DNA of 20,115 bases from Bacteroidales bacterium UBA4621 (GTDB taxonomy: Bacteria > Bacteroidota > Bacteroidia > Bacteroidales > Paludibacteraceae): the NCBI GenBank assembly GCA_002387325.1, contig DGIN01000062.1, forward strand, positions 291-20,405, given 5' to 3'. Of this stretch, positions 1 through 9,035 are shown one piece after another. Numbering within the stretch: the first letter of the stretch is position 1; each line of letters opens with the position of its first letter. A model generated the notes under the pieces. That model was given only the letters and a program-made list of their open reading frames with translations, was not told where the DNA came from and ran no database searches. The position numbers and the translations under genes were made by a program.

Positions 1-31
1 TTGCATATATCAAAGATTTAAGGTAACTTTG
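1..31 (+). promoter_or_regulatory. Bacteroidota-type promoter for the nfeD-floA block
   Basis: TAACTTTG at 24-31 fits the -7 consensus TAnnTTTG. TTG at 1-3 lies 20 bp upstream and fits the -33 element, although the base before it is outside the window. Transcription would start near base 37, about 20 nt before the ATG at 58. This is a motif match only. Confidence 0.7.
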
Positions 32-57
32 CAGCGTAAACAAAAACTCTTAACCTT

Positions 58-462
58 ATGGACATTGCATTGGTTGTTATTTTGATAGTGGCAGGAGTGG
101 TTCTTCTGCTGTTGGAATTGTTTTTACTACCCGGTTTTGGCATAGCAGGAATAACCGGCTTTTTAAGTTTGGCAGGCGCAGTGGCGGCGGCTTATCTGCG
201 CATTAGTGCCACAGCAGGGCATATCACGCTGGCAGCGGCTGTTGCAGCAGCTGCATTAGCAGTATATGGTTTTATCCGCAGCCATGCTTTACAGAAAATG
301 GCGTTGGACACTTCCATTGAATCCAAAGTGAAACTTGCTGCACCCGGCAAAAAAATAGAAAACTTGGAACGTGATGCTAAAGAGATGGACGCAGAACGTA
401 AAAAAGAACGTGAAGAGAAGGCGACTGCCAATGCAGAAGATGTAGGGGAACCTCAGTTATAA
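58..462 (+). CDS. Short NfeD-like membrane protein
   Basis: This 134-residue protein lies directly upstream of floA, where NfeD-family partners of flotillin-like proteins are usually encoded. Residues 3-23 form a strongly hydrophobic helix, followed by the motif LELFLLPGFGIAGITG typical of NfeD proteins. Two further hydrophobic stretches lie at about residues 33-46 and 54-72. From about residue 88 the chain becomes highly charged and probably helical, rich in Lys and Glu, up to the stop. The C-terminal OB-fold domain usual in NfeD proteins (GxxGxxxSxLxPxG-type segment) is not visible, so this may be a membrane-anchor-only version. The likely role is with FloA in membrane microdomain organisation; this rests on family context. 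Confidence 0.75.
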   Translation: MDIALVVILIVAGVVLLLLELFLLPGFGIAGITGFLSLAGAVAAAYLRISATAGHITLAAAVAAAALAVYGFIRSHALQKMALDTSIESKVKLAAPGKKIENLERDAKEMDAERKKEREEKATANAEDVGEPQL

Positions 463-500
463 GAAAATTTATTGTCAAACCAAATAAAAGACACACTATT

Positions 501-1478
501 ATGGAAACAGGAATGATTGTACTTTTGGCTATTATCGCCGTCTTTTTGATTATCTTTTTCTATTATGTCCCGTTTATGCTGTGGGTGAATGCCCAAGTGA
601 GCGGGGTGCGTGTATCGTTGATACAGTTGTTCCTTATGCGTATCCGCAAGGTACCCCCCACCAAGATTGTAAACTGCCTGATTGAGGCACACAAAGCGGG
701 ATTGACAGACGTAAAACGCGACGGATTGGAGGCACACTATCTGGCAGGCGGACACATAGAGCGTGTAACCCACGCATTGGTATCGGCCTCAAAAGCAGGA
801 ATCCAATTGCCATTCCAGATGGCTACTGCTATCGACTTGGCGGGACGTGATGTATTTGAAGCCGTGCAGATGTCGGTGAATCCGAAAGTGATTGATACTC
901 CACCCGTTACTGCTGTTGCCAAAGACGGCATTCAGTTGATAGCCAAGGCACGTGTAACCGTGCGGGCGAATATCCACCAGTTGGTCGGCGGTGCAGGCGA
1001 AGATACCGTACTGGCACGTGTCGGCGAAGGTATTGTCAGTTCAATCGGATCGGCAGAGAGCCACAAACAGGTACTGGAGAATCCTGACAGTATCTCCAAG
1101 TTGGTATTGAGCAAAGGTTTGGACGACGGAACGGCGTTCGAGATATTGTCTATTGATATAGCAGACATTGATGTAGGCAAGAACATCGGTGCACAACTGC
1201 AGATGGACCAAGCCGAGGCGGACAAGAACATCGCCCAGGCGAAAGCCGAAGAGCGTCGTGCTATGGCTATTGCCAACGAACAGGAGATGAAAGCCAAAGC
1301 GCAGGAGGCTCGTGCAAAAGTAATTGAAGCAGAAGCCCTTGTACCACAGGCTATGGCAGAGGCTTTCCGCAACGGGAATCTCGGTATTATGGACTATTAC
1401 CGTATGCAAAACATACAGGCCGACACCGCTATGCGCGAGGCTATTGGCAAGCCCGCTGAAAGTGGTAAAAAGAAATAG
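501..1478 (+). CDS. floA: Flotillin-like protein FloA
   Basis: The 325-residue product has the FloA layout at its usual length of about 330. A single hydrophobic membrane segment lies at about residues 5-30. An SPFH/band-7 region follows, with segments such as MRIRKVPPTKIV, QMATAIDLAGRDV and AVAKDGIQLIAKARVTVR. A long Ala/Glu/Lys coiled-coil stretch spans about 235-285 (QAEADKNIAQAKAEERRAMA). It ends with the conserved MDYYRMQNIQADTAMREAIGKP. FloA proteins are membrane scaffolds that organise functional microdomains. The gene follows nfeD by 38 bp. Its TAG stop shares its G with the GTG start of the next gene, indicating one transcript. Confidence 0.93.
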   Translation: METGMIVLLAIIAVFLIIFFYYVPFMLWVNAQVSGVRVSLIQLFLMRIRKVPPTKIVNCLIEAHKAGLTDVKRDGLEAHYLAGGHIERVTHALVSASKAGIQLPFQMATAIDLAGRDVFEAVQMSVNPKVIDTPPVTAVAKDGIQLIAKARVTVRANIHQLVGGAGEDTVLARVGEGIVSSIGSAESHKQVLENPDSISKLVLSKGLDDGTAFEILSIDIADIDVGKNIGAQLQMDQAEADKNIAQAKAEERRAMAIANEQEMKAKAQEARAKVIEAEALVPQAMAEAFRNGNLGIMDYYRMQNIQADTAMREAIGKPAESGKKK

Positions 1479-2257
1479 TGAAAGTAGCACTCTTGCAATA
1501 TCCCATTGCTTGGGCAGACAAGCAGACCAATCTGCGCCTGACCGAGCAGCGTTTTGCCGCATTGGCTCACCGAGCCGATGTGGCTCTTTTGCCTGAAATG
1601 TTTACCACCGGTTTCTGTACAGATCATCCGGAGTTGGCAGAACCCGCTGACGGTGAGACCATACAGCGTTTGCAGCATTGTGCCAATCTATACGACTTAG
1701 CCATAGCCGGGTCGTTTATTTGCACAGAAGACAGACGTTTGTATAACCGCGGTTTCTTTATAAGACCTGCGAAAAAGCCAGTCTTCATTGATAAAAGGCA
1801 CCTCTATGCACATGGCGGAGAGGCAGCGTTTTTCTCGGCGGGGAACGATGCAAAAGTGGTTGAATACAAGGGTGTTAAATTTCGTTTATTAGTGTGTTAC
1901 GACTTACGTTTCCCTGTTTGGATGCGCAATACCACGGGGTACGATTATGATATATTGCTCGTAGTGGCCAATTGGCCGCAAATACGTATTCAGTATTGGG
2001 ATGCACTGCTACTCGCCCGCGCAGTGGAAAATCAATGCTATATATGCGGTGTAAATATAGTAGGTGATGACGGTTTGGGTTTGCACTATAACGGACATTC
2101 CGTTGCGTATGATACCCTGCTCCATCCGATAGTGCATTTCGAGGACAACGAAGAAGGAACAAAAATTGCTGATTTTGATATAGAAAAACTATACCACTAC
2201 CGCAATGTGCTGCCTCTATGGCAGGACGCAGACAAATTTCAATTGGTAAACTTGTAA
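1478..2257 (+). CDS. Nitrilase-family omega-amidase (YafV-type)
   Basis: The 259-residue protein belongs to the carbon-nitrogen hydrolase (nitrilase) superfamily. The catalytic triad is visible: Glu40 in LLPEMFTTGF, Lys106 in DKRHLYAHGGE and Cys140 in LLVCYDLRFPVW. The MFTTGF and KRHLY contexts match the omega-amidase/YafV branch, which hydrolyses alpha-ketoglutaramate-type omega-amides and acts in methionine salvage or metabolite repair. The substrate is inferred from the family. The start is GTG, overlapping the floA stop by one base; no alternative start leaves the N-terminal strand MKVALLQYPIAW intact. The short six-base gap to recJ suggests translational coupling. Confidence 0.85.
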   Translation: MKVALLQYPIAWADKQTNLRLTEQRFAALAHRADVALLPEMFTTGFCTDHPELAEPADGETIQRLQHCANLYDLAIAGSFICTEDRRLYNRGFFIRPAKKPVFIDKRHLYAHGGEAAFFSAGNDAKVVEYKGVKFRLLVCYDLRFPVWMRNTTGYDYDILLVVANWPQIRIQYWDALLLARAVENQCYICGVNIVGDDGLGLHYNGHSVAYDTLLHPIVHFEDNEEGTKIADFDIEKLYHYRNVLPLWQDADKFQLVNL

Positions 2258-2262
2258 AAGGA

Positions 2263-3981
2263 ATGGCACCGCATTGGAAAATACATACGCTTGATGAAAA
2301 ACAGAAAGCCCTCTGTGAGTCGCTCTCCAACGAACTGAAAATAAGTCCGCTCTCTGCACAATTGCTGATTGACAGGGGTATATCCACAGCGGATGAAGCA
2401 CGAGCGTTTGTGCGTCCATCGCTATCACAACTGCACGACCCGTTCTTAATGCGCGATATGGATAAAGCCGTGGAGCGGCTCTCGAAAGCAATAGCAGAAT
2501 ATGAACGAATAATGGTTTATGGCGACTATGATGTGGACGGCACCACGGCAGTGGCACTAATGTACACCTTTTTGCGTACACAGACCGACAACCTGATTTT
2601 CTACATACCTGACCGATATACAGAAGGATATGGCATTTCTTACAAAGGAATAGACACCGCGCTGAAAGAGAAATGTACGCTGATTGTTTCCCTTGATTGC
2701 GGTATAAAAGCAGTGGACAAAGTGGAATATGCCAGTGCAAAAGGAATAGATTTTATCATTTGCGACCATCATACTCCCGGTGTCGAACTACCTCAAGCGG
2801 TGGCTGTCCTGAATATGAAACGTGCCGACTGTGGTTATCCATACAAGGAACTGAGCGGCTGCGGAGTCGGGTTTAAGTTAGTGCAAGCGTATATACACAA
2901 ACACCATATCTCAGAAGAGAAAGCCTATGTATTGCTTCCTTTATTAGCGATGTCAATAGCCTCTGATATTGTACCGGTTACAGGCGAAAACAGAATTTTG
3001 GCTTATTATGGTTTGCGCCAATTGAACAAACGTCCGCCTGTGGGGGTATATGCCATTATGCAGGTGGCCGGCATTGCCGATAGAATCATCACCATATCTG
3101 ATTTGGTTTACAAAATAGGTCCGCGTATCAACGCTTGCGGGCGTATCAAATCGGGTGCAGAGGCAGTGCGCTTGCTCATAACGGACAACCCTGCTTTTGC
3201 ACAGCAACAGGCTGCAGATATAAATACATACAACGCCGAGCGCAAAGACTACGACAGCAAGACCACCGAAGAAGCCCTGCAGATGCTCTATTCCGACCCT
3301 GACAATGACCGTAAGCATACAACGGTTGTCTTTTCGCCTGACTGGCACAAAGGTGTAATAGGTATTGCCGCCTCCCGGCTGACGGAACACTATTATCGAC
3401 CGACAATCGTGCTGACTGCCGGTGAAAACGGTATTATCTCGGGTTCCGCCCGCTCGGTCGGCGACTTTGATATTTATTCGGCGATTGACTCGTGTCACGA
3501 TCTGCTGACCAATTTCGGCGGGCACAAGTTCGCTGCCGGACTGAGTATGCTTGAAAAAAATCTTAATGCATTCAAGCAACGTTTCGAGGATTATGTGTCA
3601 GCACACATCACACCCGATCAGTTGCAGCCTACTATCAACATTGAGGCGGAAATCCGGTTGGACGACATCACCCCGCAGTTCTTCAACATTCTGCGTCATC
3701 TGGAGCCTTTCGGTCTCGGTAATCCTCGCCCGATATTTGTTACCCACAATCTGATTAACAACCACGCCACAAGGCGAGTCGGACAACAGGGAACACACCT
3801 GCATTTGGATGTAACCGACCGCACGGCGGCGATTGCGGGTATTGCTTTCGGACAGGGCGACAAAGCCCTGCATCTGCAAAACGGCAATAGTGCGGATATT
3901 TGCTACCATTTGGAAGAAAATACCTTCAATCATCGCACCACCATCCAGATGACAGCAATAGACATACACTTGAATAACTAA
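2263..3981 (+). CDS. recJ: Single-stranded-DNA-specific exonuclease RecJ
   Basis: The protein has the RecJ architecture: DHH domain, DHHA1 domain and a C-terminal OB-like domain. Counting from the chosen ATG, DYDVDGTT lies near residues 88-95, ICDHHTPG near 167-174, GCGVGFK near 200, and the DHHA1 signature GGHKFAAG near 419-426. RecJ is a 5'-3' single-strand exonuclease in recombination and mismatch repair. I chose the ATG at 2263, six bases after the preceding stop. An upstream in-frame ATG at 2218 would overlap the omega-amidase gene and add 15 residues unlike the family N-terminus. The resulting 572 residues match Bacteroidales RecJ lengths of about 570. Confidence 0.93.
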   Translation: MAPHWKIHTLDEKQKALCESLSNELKISPLSAQLLIDRGISTADEARAFVRPSLSQLHDPFLMRDMDKAVERLSKAIAEYERIMVYGDYDVDGTTAVALMYTFLRTQTDNLIFYIPDRYTEGYGISYKGIDTALKEKCTLIVSLDCGIKAVDKVEYASAKGIDFIICDHHTPGVELPQAVAVLNMKRADCGYPYKELSGCGVGFKLVQAYIHKHHISEEKAYVLLPLLAMSIASDIVPVTGENRILAYYGLRQLNKRPPVGVYAIMQVAGIADRIITISDLVYKIGPRINACGRIKSGAEAVRLLITDNPAFAQQQAADINTYNAERKDYDSKTTEEALQMLYSDPDNDRKHTTVVFSPDWHKGVIGIAASRLTEHYYRPTIVLTAGENGIISGSARSVGDFDIYSAIDSCHDLLTNFGGHKFAAGLSMLEKNLNAFKQRFEDYVSAHITPDQLQPTINIEAEIRLDDITPQFFNILRHLEPFGLGNPRPIFVTHNLINNHATRRVGQQGTHLHLDVTDRTAAIAGIAFGQGDKALHLQNGNSADICYHLEENTFNHRTTIQMTAIDIHLNN

Positions 3982-4000
3982 CAGATAATCAACCTATACA

Positions 4001-4594
4001 ATGTTTTCGGAAAGAGATATAAAAGGACCTGTACAGCGTCACGGCAGCGTGGAAGTGGTATGTGGCAGTATGTTCTCGGGCAAAACCGAGGAGTTAATCC
4101 GCCGTATGAAACGGGCAAAGTTTGCCAAACAGAAAGTGGAAATTTTTAAGCCGACCATTGATATACGCTACTCGGAGGAAGACGTGGTGAGCCATGACCA
4201 TAACGTGATACAATCAACACCTGTTGACTCAAGCCAGAATATCCTGCTCCTTGCCGATGACATAGACGTAGTGGGTATTGACGAGGCGCAATTCTTCGAT
4301 ATGGGTATCGTGGATGTATGCAACCAACTGGCGGCACGCGGCATACGTGTGATTGTAGCAGGATTGGATATGGATTTTAAGGGTGTACCATTCGGTCCTA
4401 TGCCTGCACTTATGGCGATAGCCGATGATGTATATAAAACACATGCTATCTGCGTACATTGCGGCGATTTGGCATACGTAAGTCACCGCCTGGTGTCATC
4501 CGACAAGCGTGTCCTTCTCGGCGAAACCGACTCCTACGAACCACTGTGCCGTGCCTGCTACGAAAAAGCAATAGCCAATGAACACAAGCAATAA
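4001..4594 (+). CDS. tdk: Thymidine kinase (type II)
   Basis: The 197-residue product is a cytosolic thymidine kinase, which phosphorylates thymidine to dTMP in pyrimidine salvage. The P-loop GSMFSGKT occupies residues 22-29. The catalytic base is in DEAQFFD (Glu95). A structural zinc site is formed by Cys151 and Cys154 (CVHC) and Cys183 and Cys186 (CRAC). The lasso-loop segment around residues 155-178 ends in an LGETDSYEPLC segment, as in the family. The length of about 190-200 is normal. It follows recJ by 19 bp in the same direction and is probably co-transcribed with it. Confidence 0.95.
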   Translation: MFSERDIKGPVQRHGSVEVVCGSMFSGKTEELIRRMKRAKFAKQKVEIFKPTIDIRYSEEDVVSHDHNVIQSTPVDSSQNILLLADDIDVVGIDEAQFFDMGIVDVCNQLAARGIRVIVAGLDMDFKGVPFGPMPALMAIADDVYKTHAICVHCGDLAYVSHRLVSSDKRVLLGETDSYEPLCRACYEKAIANEHKQ

Positions 4595-4702
4595 AATCCC
4601 GTTGAAATCATAAATAATCAGGGTTCTTGATTGCGGGAATTAACGTCCTACGATAATTAACACTCCTATTACCACACGGCAACGATAGATGTCATACTGC
4701 CT

Positions 4703-6892
4703 TTGGCAATCAGTGATGTATATACGTATAGCATACCTGATTCCATACCATGCCCCTCTGCGGGTATGCGTGTTTTAGTGCCACTGGCTCGCAAATCACT
4801 GACTGGTATCGTATTAGGAGAACACACCACACCCTTGAAAGAAGGCATTTCTTTGCGGGACATTCTGTGTGTATTGGATGAAACACCCATAGTTACGGCT
4901 GACCAATTATCCCTTTGGCACTGGATAGCGGACTATTACCTATGTACTCTCGGTGAGGTACTGGCAGCCGCCCTGCCTGCGGGTATTATTGATGATAACT
5001 ATACTGCCCGTACCACCACTTACCTGTCGTTACATCATTCTGTAGATATAGAGCAAGTGCGCCTTACTCTCCGCCGCATACCGAAGCAGTTGCACGTATT
5101 GGAGACATATCTGCGCTTGTCTGCAAAATCCCCGTTGGTTGAGAAACGTCTTTTGATAGAAGAATCGGGCGAATCAACCGCTGTCGTGCGCACTTTGGTG
5201 GAACATAAAATCCTCGATGAATGCGAACAAAATGTAAGTCGTATCATACCTTACACAGGCATCATCGAACCTGCTCATCCCTTATCTCCCGCCCAACAAA
5301 AAGCCGTCAATGAGATACGCCTTATATGGCAAAAACACGAGGTATGTCTGTTACATGGCGTTACATCTTCAGGCAAAACGGAGGTCTATATCCATCTTAT
5401 ACAGGAGCAACTTGAACAGGGCAAGAATGTGCTGTACCTCGTTCCTGAAATTGCCCTCACCACACAACTCACCAACCGTTTGCAATTGGTGTTCGGTGAT
5501 AGCCTGTTGGTCTATCATTCTCGTTTCTCTGACGCAGAGCGGGTAGAAATATATCACGCTGTGCGACAAGCCGACAAACCTTATATCGTTATCGGTGCAC
5601 GTTCCGCCATCTTTCTTCCTTTGCAAAATCTCGGTTTGGTTATCGTGGACGAGGAACACGAGTCATCCTACAAACAGACAGAACCGGCACCGCGCTATCA
5701 CGCCCGCTCGGTGGCGATTGTGTTGGCACATCGGATGGGGGCTAAGGTATTGCTCGGTTCAGCCACTCCATCGGTGGATTCGTACTACAATACCACTATC
5801 GGGAAATACGGGTTAGTCTCTCTGTCGGAACGTTATGCCGGACTGCAACTGCCGAAAATCACCTTAATAGACCTGAAACACCAATATCATCGCAAGGAGA
5901 TGTACGGCCATTTTTCCGACCCGTTGGTAGATCGAATACGCGAGGAACTGGCAAAGCATAAGCAAATCATCCTTTTTCAAAACCGTCGTGGCTATGCTCC
6001 TATGTTGCAATGCACAGTATGCGGAAAACCCCCGCGCTGTGTAAACTGTGATGTACCGCTTACCTACCACAAACATACTTCCCGTTTGGTGTGCCACTAT
6101 TGCGGCTACTCTATCCCTGTTCCACAACGCTGCCCAAGTTGCGGTGGAGAAATGCGCATAAGAGGTTTTGGTACAGAGCGTTTAGAGGACGAGATTGAGA
6201 AACTATTTCTAGAGGCAAAGGTCTTGCGTATGGACTTAGACACCACCCGCAGCAAGACTGCCTACCAAGACATTATCAATGCCTTTTCGCACCACAAAGT
6301 GGACATACTTATCGGCACACAGATGGTTAGCAAAGGTCTGGATTTCAATGATGTGTCGCTTGTGGCAGTACTCAATGCCGACCAACTTCTCAATCAACCC
6401 GATTTCCGCAGTTATGAGCGGGCATACCAGATGCTGGAGCAAGTGGCAGGACGTGCGGGACGCAAAGGGCAGCAAGGTGAAGTGATTATCCAAACATTCG
6501 AACCCGATAATCCCGTCTTGGATTACGTCTTGCATCACGATTACCATTCGATGTTTGACACTCAGACAGCAGAACGCCAAATGTTCCATTATCCCCCATT
6601 TCAACGGCTGATTACGCTCACACTACGCCATCGGAATTTGCAACGGTTGGAGACTGCATCGGCTACATTACAAGCCCGTTTACAGCAGATATTCGGTGAA
6701 CGCGTCAGCAGTGTGGTCATTCCATCTGTAGCACGAGTACAGAACCAATATATACGCGAGATACGCCTGCGTATAGAAACCACTGCCAACATCGCCCGTG
6801 CCAAATCGCTTCTTATGGAACAGATACGTTATGTCCAATCGCTTCCGAACTGCAAAGGTACCGCTATCCTGCCCGATGTCGACCCTGTGTAG
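4703..6892 (+). CDS. priA: Primosomal protein N' (replication restart helicase PriA)
   Basis: PriA recognises stalled forks and reloads the replisome. The N-terminal DNA-binding domain is followed by Walker A GVTSSGKT (about residues 219-226), the DEEH box in VIVDEEHESSYKQ (about 316), and the zinc module with eight cysteines (CTVC, CVNC, CHYC, CPSC, about 437-482). A C-terminal helicase region follows (TQMVSKGLDFNDV, QVAGRAGR). The first usable start is TTG at 4703. However, the frame remains open upstream to a TAA at 4658, and the codons at 4685-4702 encode IDVILP. That completes the family N-terminal pattern DVILPL, so the true start probably lies further upstream at a non-standard codon. 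ATA at 4685 would fit best. Confidence 0.9.
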   Translation: MAISDVYTYSIPDSIPCPSAGMRVLVPLARKSLTGIVLGEHTTPLKEGISLRDILCVLDETPIVTADQLSLWHWIADYYLCTLGEVLAAALPAGIIDDNYTARTTTYLSLHHSVDIEQVRLTLRRIPKQLHVLETYLRLSAKSPLVEKRLLIEESGESTAVVRTLVEHKILDECEQNVSRIIPYTGIIEPAHPLSPAQQKAVNEIRLIWQKHEVCLLHGVTSSGKTEVYIHLIQEQLEQGKNVLYLVPEIALTTQLTNRLQLVFGDSLLVYHSRFSDAERVEIYHAVRQADKPYIVIGARSAIFLPLQNLGLVIVDEEHESSYKQTEPAPRYHARSVAIVLAHRMGAKVLLGSATPSVDSYYNTTIGKYGLVSLSERYAGLQLPKITLIDLKHQYHRKEMYGHFSDPLVDRIREELAKHKQIILFQNRRGYAPMLQCTVCGKPPRCVNCDVPLTYHKHTSRLVCHYCGYSIPVPQRCPSCGGEMRIRGFGTERLEDEIEKLFLEAKVLRMDLDTTRSKTAYQDIINAFSHHKVDILIGTQMVSKGLDFNDVSLVAVLNADQLLNQPDFRSYERAYQMLEQVAGRAGRKGQQGEVIIQTFEPDNPVLDYVLHHDYHSMFDTQTAERQMFHYPPFQRLITLTLRHRNLQRLETASATLQARLQQIFGERVSSVVIPSVARVQNQYIREIRLRIETTANIARAKSLLMEQIRYVQSLPNCKGTAILPDVDPV

Positions 6893-6925
6893 TTATAGAA
6901 TGATTAAAGACAGAATATAGAAACT

Positions 6926-7852
6926 ATGAAAAGAAAGAATACTTCCAACCTTATTCGTCTCATCGTGTGGCTTGCCCTAATGGGCGTTCTTACACTTTTG
7001 GCAATCGGTATATGGGCATTGTTGCCCGACCGAACCTCTGTCACTTCCCTCAAATGGCTGCAACTGTTGCAAACCTTGTCCCTATTCTTCCTACCCCCGT
7101 TGCTTATGGCGTGTTTCTGCTGTGAGAAACCTATGCAATGGTTGCGCCTCAATCGGGGTATGAGGTGGCAAACGGCTCTCTTTGCGATCGTGGTGATGCT
7201 TTGTGCCATACCGGGTATCAACCTGCTCAGTTACCTGAACCAACAACTTACTCTGCCCTCTTTTCTCGAGCCGCTTGAAGCCCTAATGCGCAGTCAGGAA
7301 GATGCAGCCAACCAACTCACCGAACAATTCCTGCAAGTAAATACTATCGGTGGATTGCTGATCAACATCGGTCTGATGGCACTTCTCCCCGCCGTATCCG
7401 AAGAATTGACTTTCCGCGGTGTTTTGCAATCTTTGTTCAATTCACCCGCTCCCAACGATATTCTTACCCCGCAAAAAACTCTTTCTGTGCGCACAAAAAC
7501 CGGTATTTGGGCAACCGCTATCATCTTCTCGTTTGTCCATTTCCAATTCTATGGTTTTGTGCCTCGTATGCTGATGGGGGCTATGTTCGGCTATATGGTA
7601 GCGTGGACGAGAAGTCTGTGGGTACCAATGCTTATGCACTTCACCAACAATGTCGTTGCAGTACTTTCTTATTACGTCTGTTTAAATTATGCCATAGATC
7701 CGGATTCTCTCGATTCCATCGGTACTTCTTCCACACTATGGGTTGGTATTATCAGCGTCCTGTCTGTATCGGCGGCACTCATCTGTTACCCGCATTACAT
7801 ACAGAAGCAGGCTAATAAACAAAATAACCTGCCACCCCAGCAAGAACAATGA
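6926..7852 (+). CDS. CPBP-family intramembrane metalloprotease
   Basis: The 308-residue polytopic membrane protein has the three CPBP/Abi (Rce1-like) motifs. These are EELTFRG with Glu159, Glu160 and Arg164; FSFVHFQFYGFVPR with His205; and MLMHFTNNVVA with His238 and the following Asn pair. Hydrophobic segments lie at about residues 10-33, 45-65, 83-103, 143-157, 194-208, 215-228 and 262-285. The active-site residues look intact. Family members act as membrane endopeptidases; the substrate here is unknown. It follows priA by 33 bp on the same strand. Its last 41 bp overlap the 3' end of the convergent chromate-transporter gene. No terminator is visible between the two. Confidence 0.85.
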   Translation: MKRKNTSNLIRLIVWLALMGVLTLLAIGIWALLPDRTSVTSLKWLQLLQTLSLFFLPPLLMACFCCEKPMQWLRLNRGMRWQTALFAIVVMLCAIPGINLLSYLNQQLTLPSFLEPLEALMRSQEDAANQLTEQFLQVNTIGGLLINIGLMALLPAVSEELTFRGVLQSLFNSPAPNDILTPQKTLSVRTKTGIWATAIIFSFVHFQFYGFVPRMLMGAMFGYMVAWTRSLWVPMLMHFTNNVVAVLSYYVCLNYAIDPDSLDSIGTSSTLWVGIISVLSVSAALICYPHYIQKQANKQNNLPPQQEQ

Positions 7853-8429
7853 GCAGAATGGGGTGAGAAATAAAATCAACGGCTTTCTTTACCCATATAT
7901 GTTTTCCGGTGAGCGGAGTTGCCAACTGTGGCAGGACGGTCAATAAAAATACCACACCAAAAAATACCCAACTGCTCCAACCGATAAACGAGGCGGAACG
8001 GCTGCCTGGATCGAATGGGTCGGGCTTAACCAGCACCAGAGCCGCAGCGGCAATCAGTCCGAGAACCGCAAACCGCAACATACGCAGGGTGTTTTGGAAA
8101 TAAGGATTGGTCTTGAAACGGGTACTGAGAAAGAAATACAACTTACAGACAGTAAGCATAATAACAAGGCTCGGCAGGATAATGGCAAACGTAGCCAACA
8201 CACTTCCCAACACGCTGCCCGTAGCGGTATAGCCCACATACGTGGCACAGTTGATACCGATAGGACCGGGTGTAACCTGACTGATAGCCACTATATCCAC
8301 AAACTCGGCTTGCGACATCCAGCCATACGTCTCCACTTCGTGCTGGATGAGCGACAAAATAGCCAGTCCGCCGCCGAAACCGAACAGCCCGATTTTGGCA
8401 AAACTGAGAAACAACTGCCAATACAACAT
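7812..8429 (-). CDS. Half-size chromate transporter (CHR family), second subunit
   Basis: The 205-residue membrane protein is a short-chain CHR-family protein. The N-terminus has the family signature FAKIGLFGFGGGLAILSLIQHE. It is followed by SQVTPGPIGINCATYVGY (about residues 49-66), matching the conserved Pro-Gly segment. About six hydrophobic segments cover the rest. Short-chain CHR proteins occur as tandem pairs thought to form a heteromeric transporter; chromate efflux is known for the family, but the physiological substrate here may differ. It starts 13 bp after its partner gene. Its 3' end runs 41 bp into the convergent CPBP gene. Confidence 0.88.
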   Translation of the reverse strand: MLYWQLFLSFAKIGLFGFGGGLAILSLIQHEVETYGWMSQAEFVDIVAISQVTPGPIGINCATYVGYTATGSVLGSVLATFAIILPSLVIMLTVCKLYFFLSTRFKTNPYFQNTLRMLRFAVLGLIAAAALVLVKPDPFDPGSRSASFIGWSSWVFFGVVFLLTVLPQLATPLTGKHIWVKKAVDFISHPILLIVLAGVAGYFVY

Positions 8430-8442
8430 ACTCTACCCTCCC

Positions 8443-8994
8443 CTATTTGTTATGCGCTTTACGTTCTTTCAACCACGTAAAAGCAAGCGTTGCCACGATG
8501 GTGATAAAGATAATCCATACAGGCGACAAATCAACCAACCAGATTAACAAAGCCGCTGCCACAGGCACACTTGCCGTAGCCCACGTAATCTTTGCCGAAT
8601 GTGCCATCTTGAGCAGGGGGGCGGCTATCAGTGCCACCACGGCAGGCCGTATGCCTTTGAAAACCGCCTCTACCGCAGGTATGTCCCTGTAATTTCGGAA
8701 GACCATAGCGATTGCGAGAATGATGCAGAAAGAAGGCAGTACGGCACCGAGTACGGCACCGGCAGTGCCTTTCCAACCGCCGCAACGCCAACCGATGAAT
8801 ATCGCCGAATTGACCGCAATGATACCCGGTGCCGCTTGGGCGAGAGCAATCATATTGAGGAACTCTTCCTCGTCAATCCAATGCTGTCTGTCCACCACTT
8901 CGCGCTGTATGAGCGGAATCATAGCATAGCCTCCGCCCAACGTGAAAGTACCGATTTTGAGATATGTCCAAAAGAGTTGAAAAAATCCAACCAT
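8443..8994 (-). CDS. Half-size chromate transporter (CHR family), first subunit
   Basis: The 183-residue partner of the downstream CHR protein has the same ordered motifs: YLKIGTFTLGGGYAMIPLIQ near the N-terminus and AQAAPGIIAVNSAIFIGW at about residues 51-68. Hydrophobic helices follow, with a basic tail (LKERKAHNK). The two proteins are homologous rather than halves of one broken gene, since both repeat the N-terminal GGG...IPLIQ-type and PG motifs. The gene starts 41 bp after the uridine kinase stop with no promoter match in the gap, so it is probably co-transcribed with udk. Confidence 0.88.
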   Translation of the reverse strand: MVGFFQLFWTYLKIGTFTLGGGYAMIPLIQREVVDRQHWIDEEEFLNMIALAQAAPGIIAVNSAIFIGWRCGGWKGTAGAVLGAVLPSFCIILAIAMVFRNYRDIPAVEAVFKGIRPAVVALIAAPLLKMAHSAKITWATASVPVAAALLIWLVDLSPVWIIFITIVATLAFTWLKERKAHNK

Positions 8995-9035
8995 AGTACC
9001 AAATCAGCGGGGAAAATCCAATAGGCAGAACCCCA

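Noticed and set aside
7812..8994. The two chromate-transporter genes as one gene split by a frameshift
   Set aside because: Both proteins repeat the N-terminal GGG and PG motifs, so they are paralogous half-size subunits.
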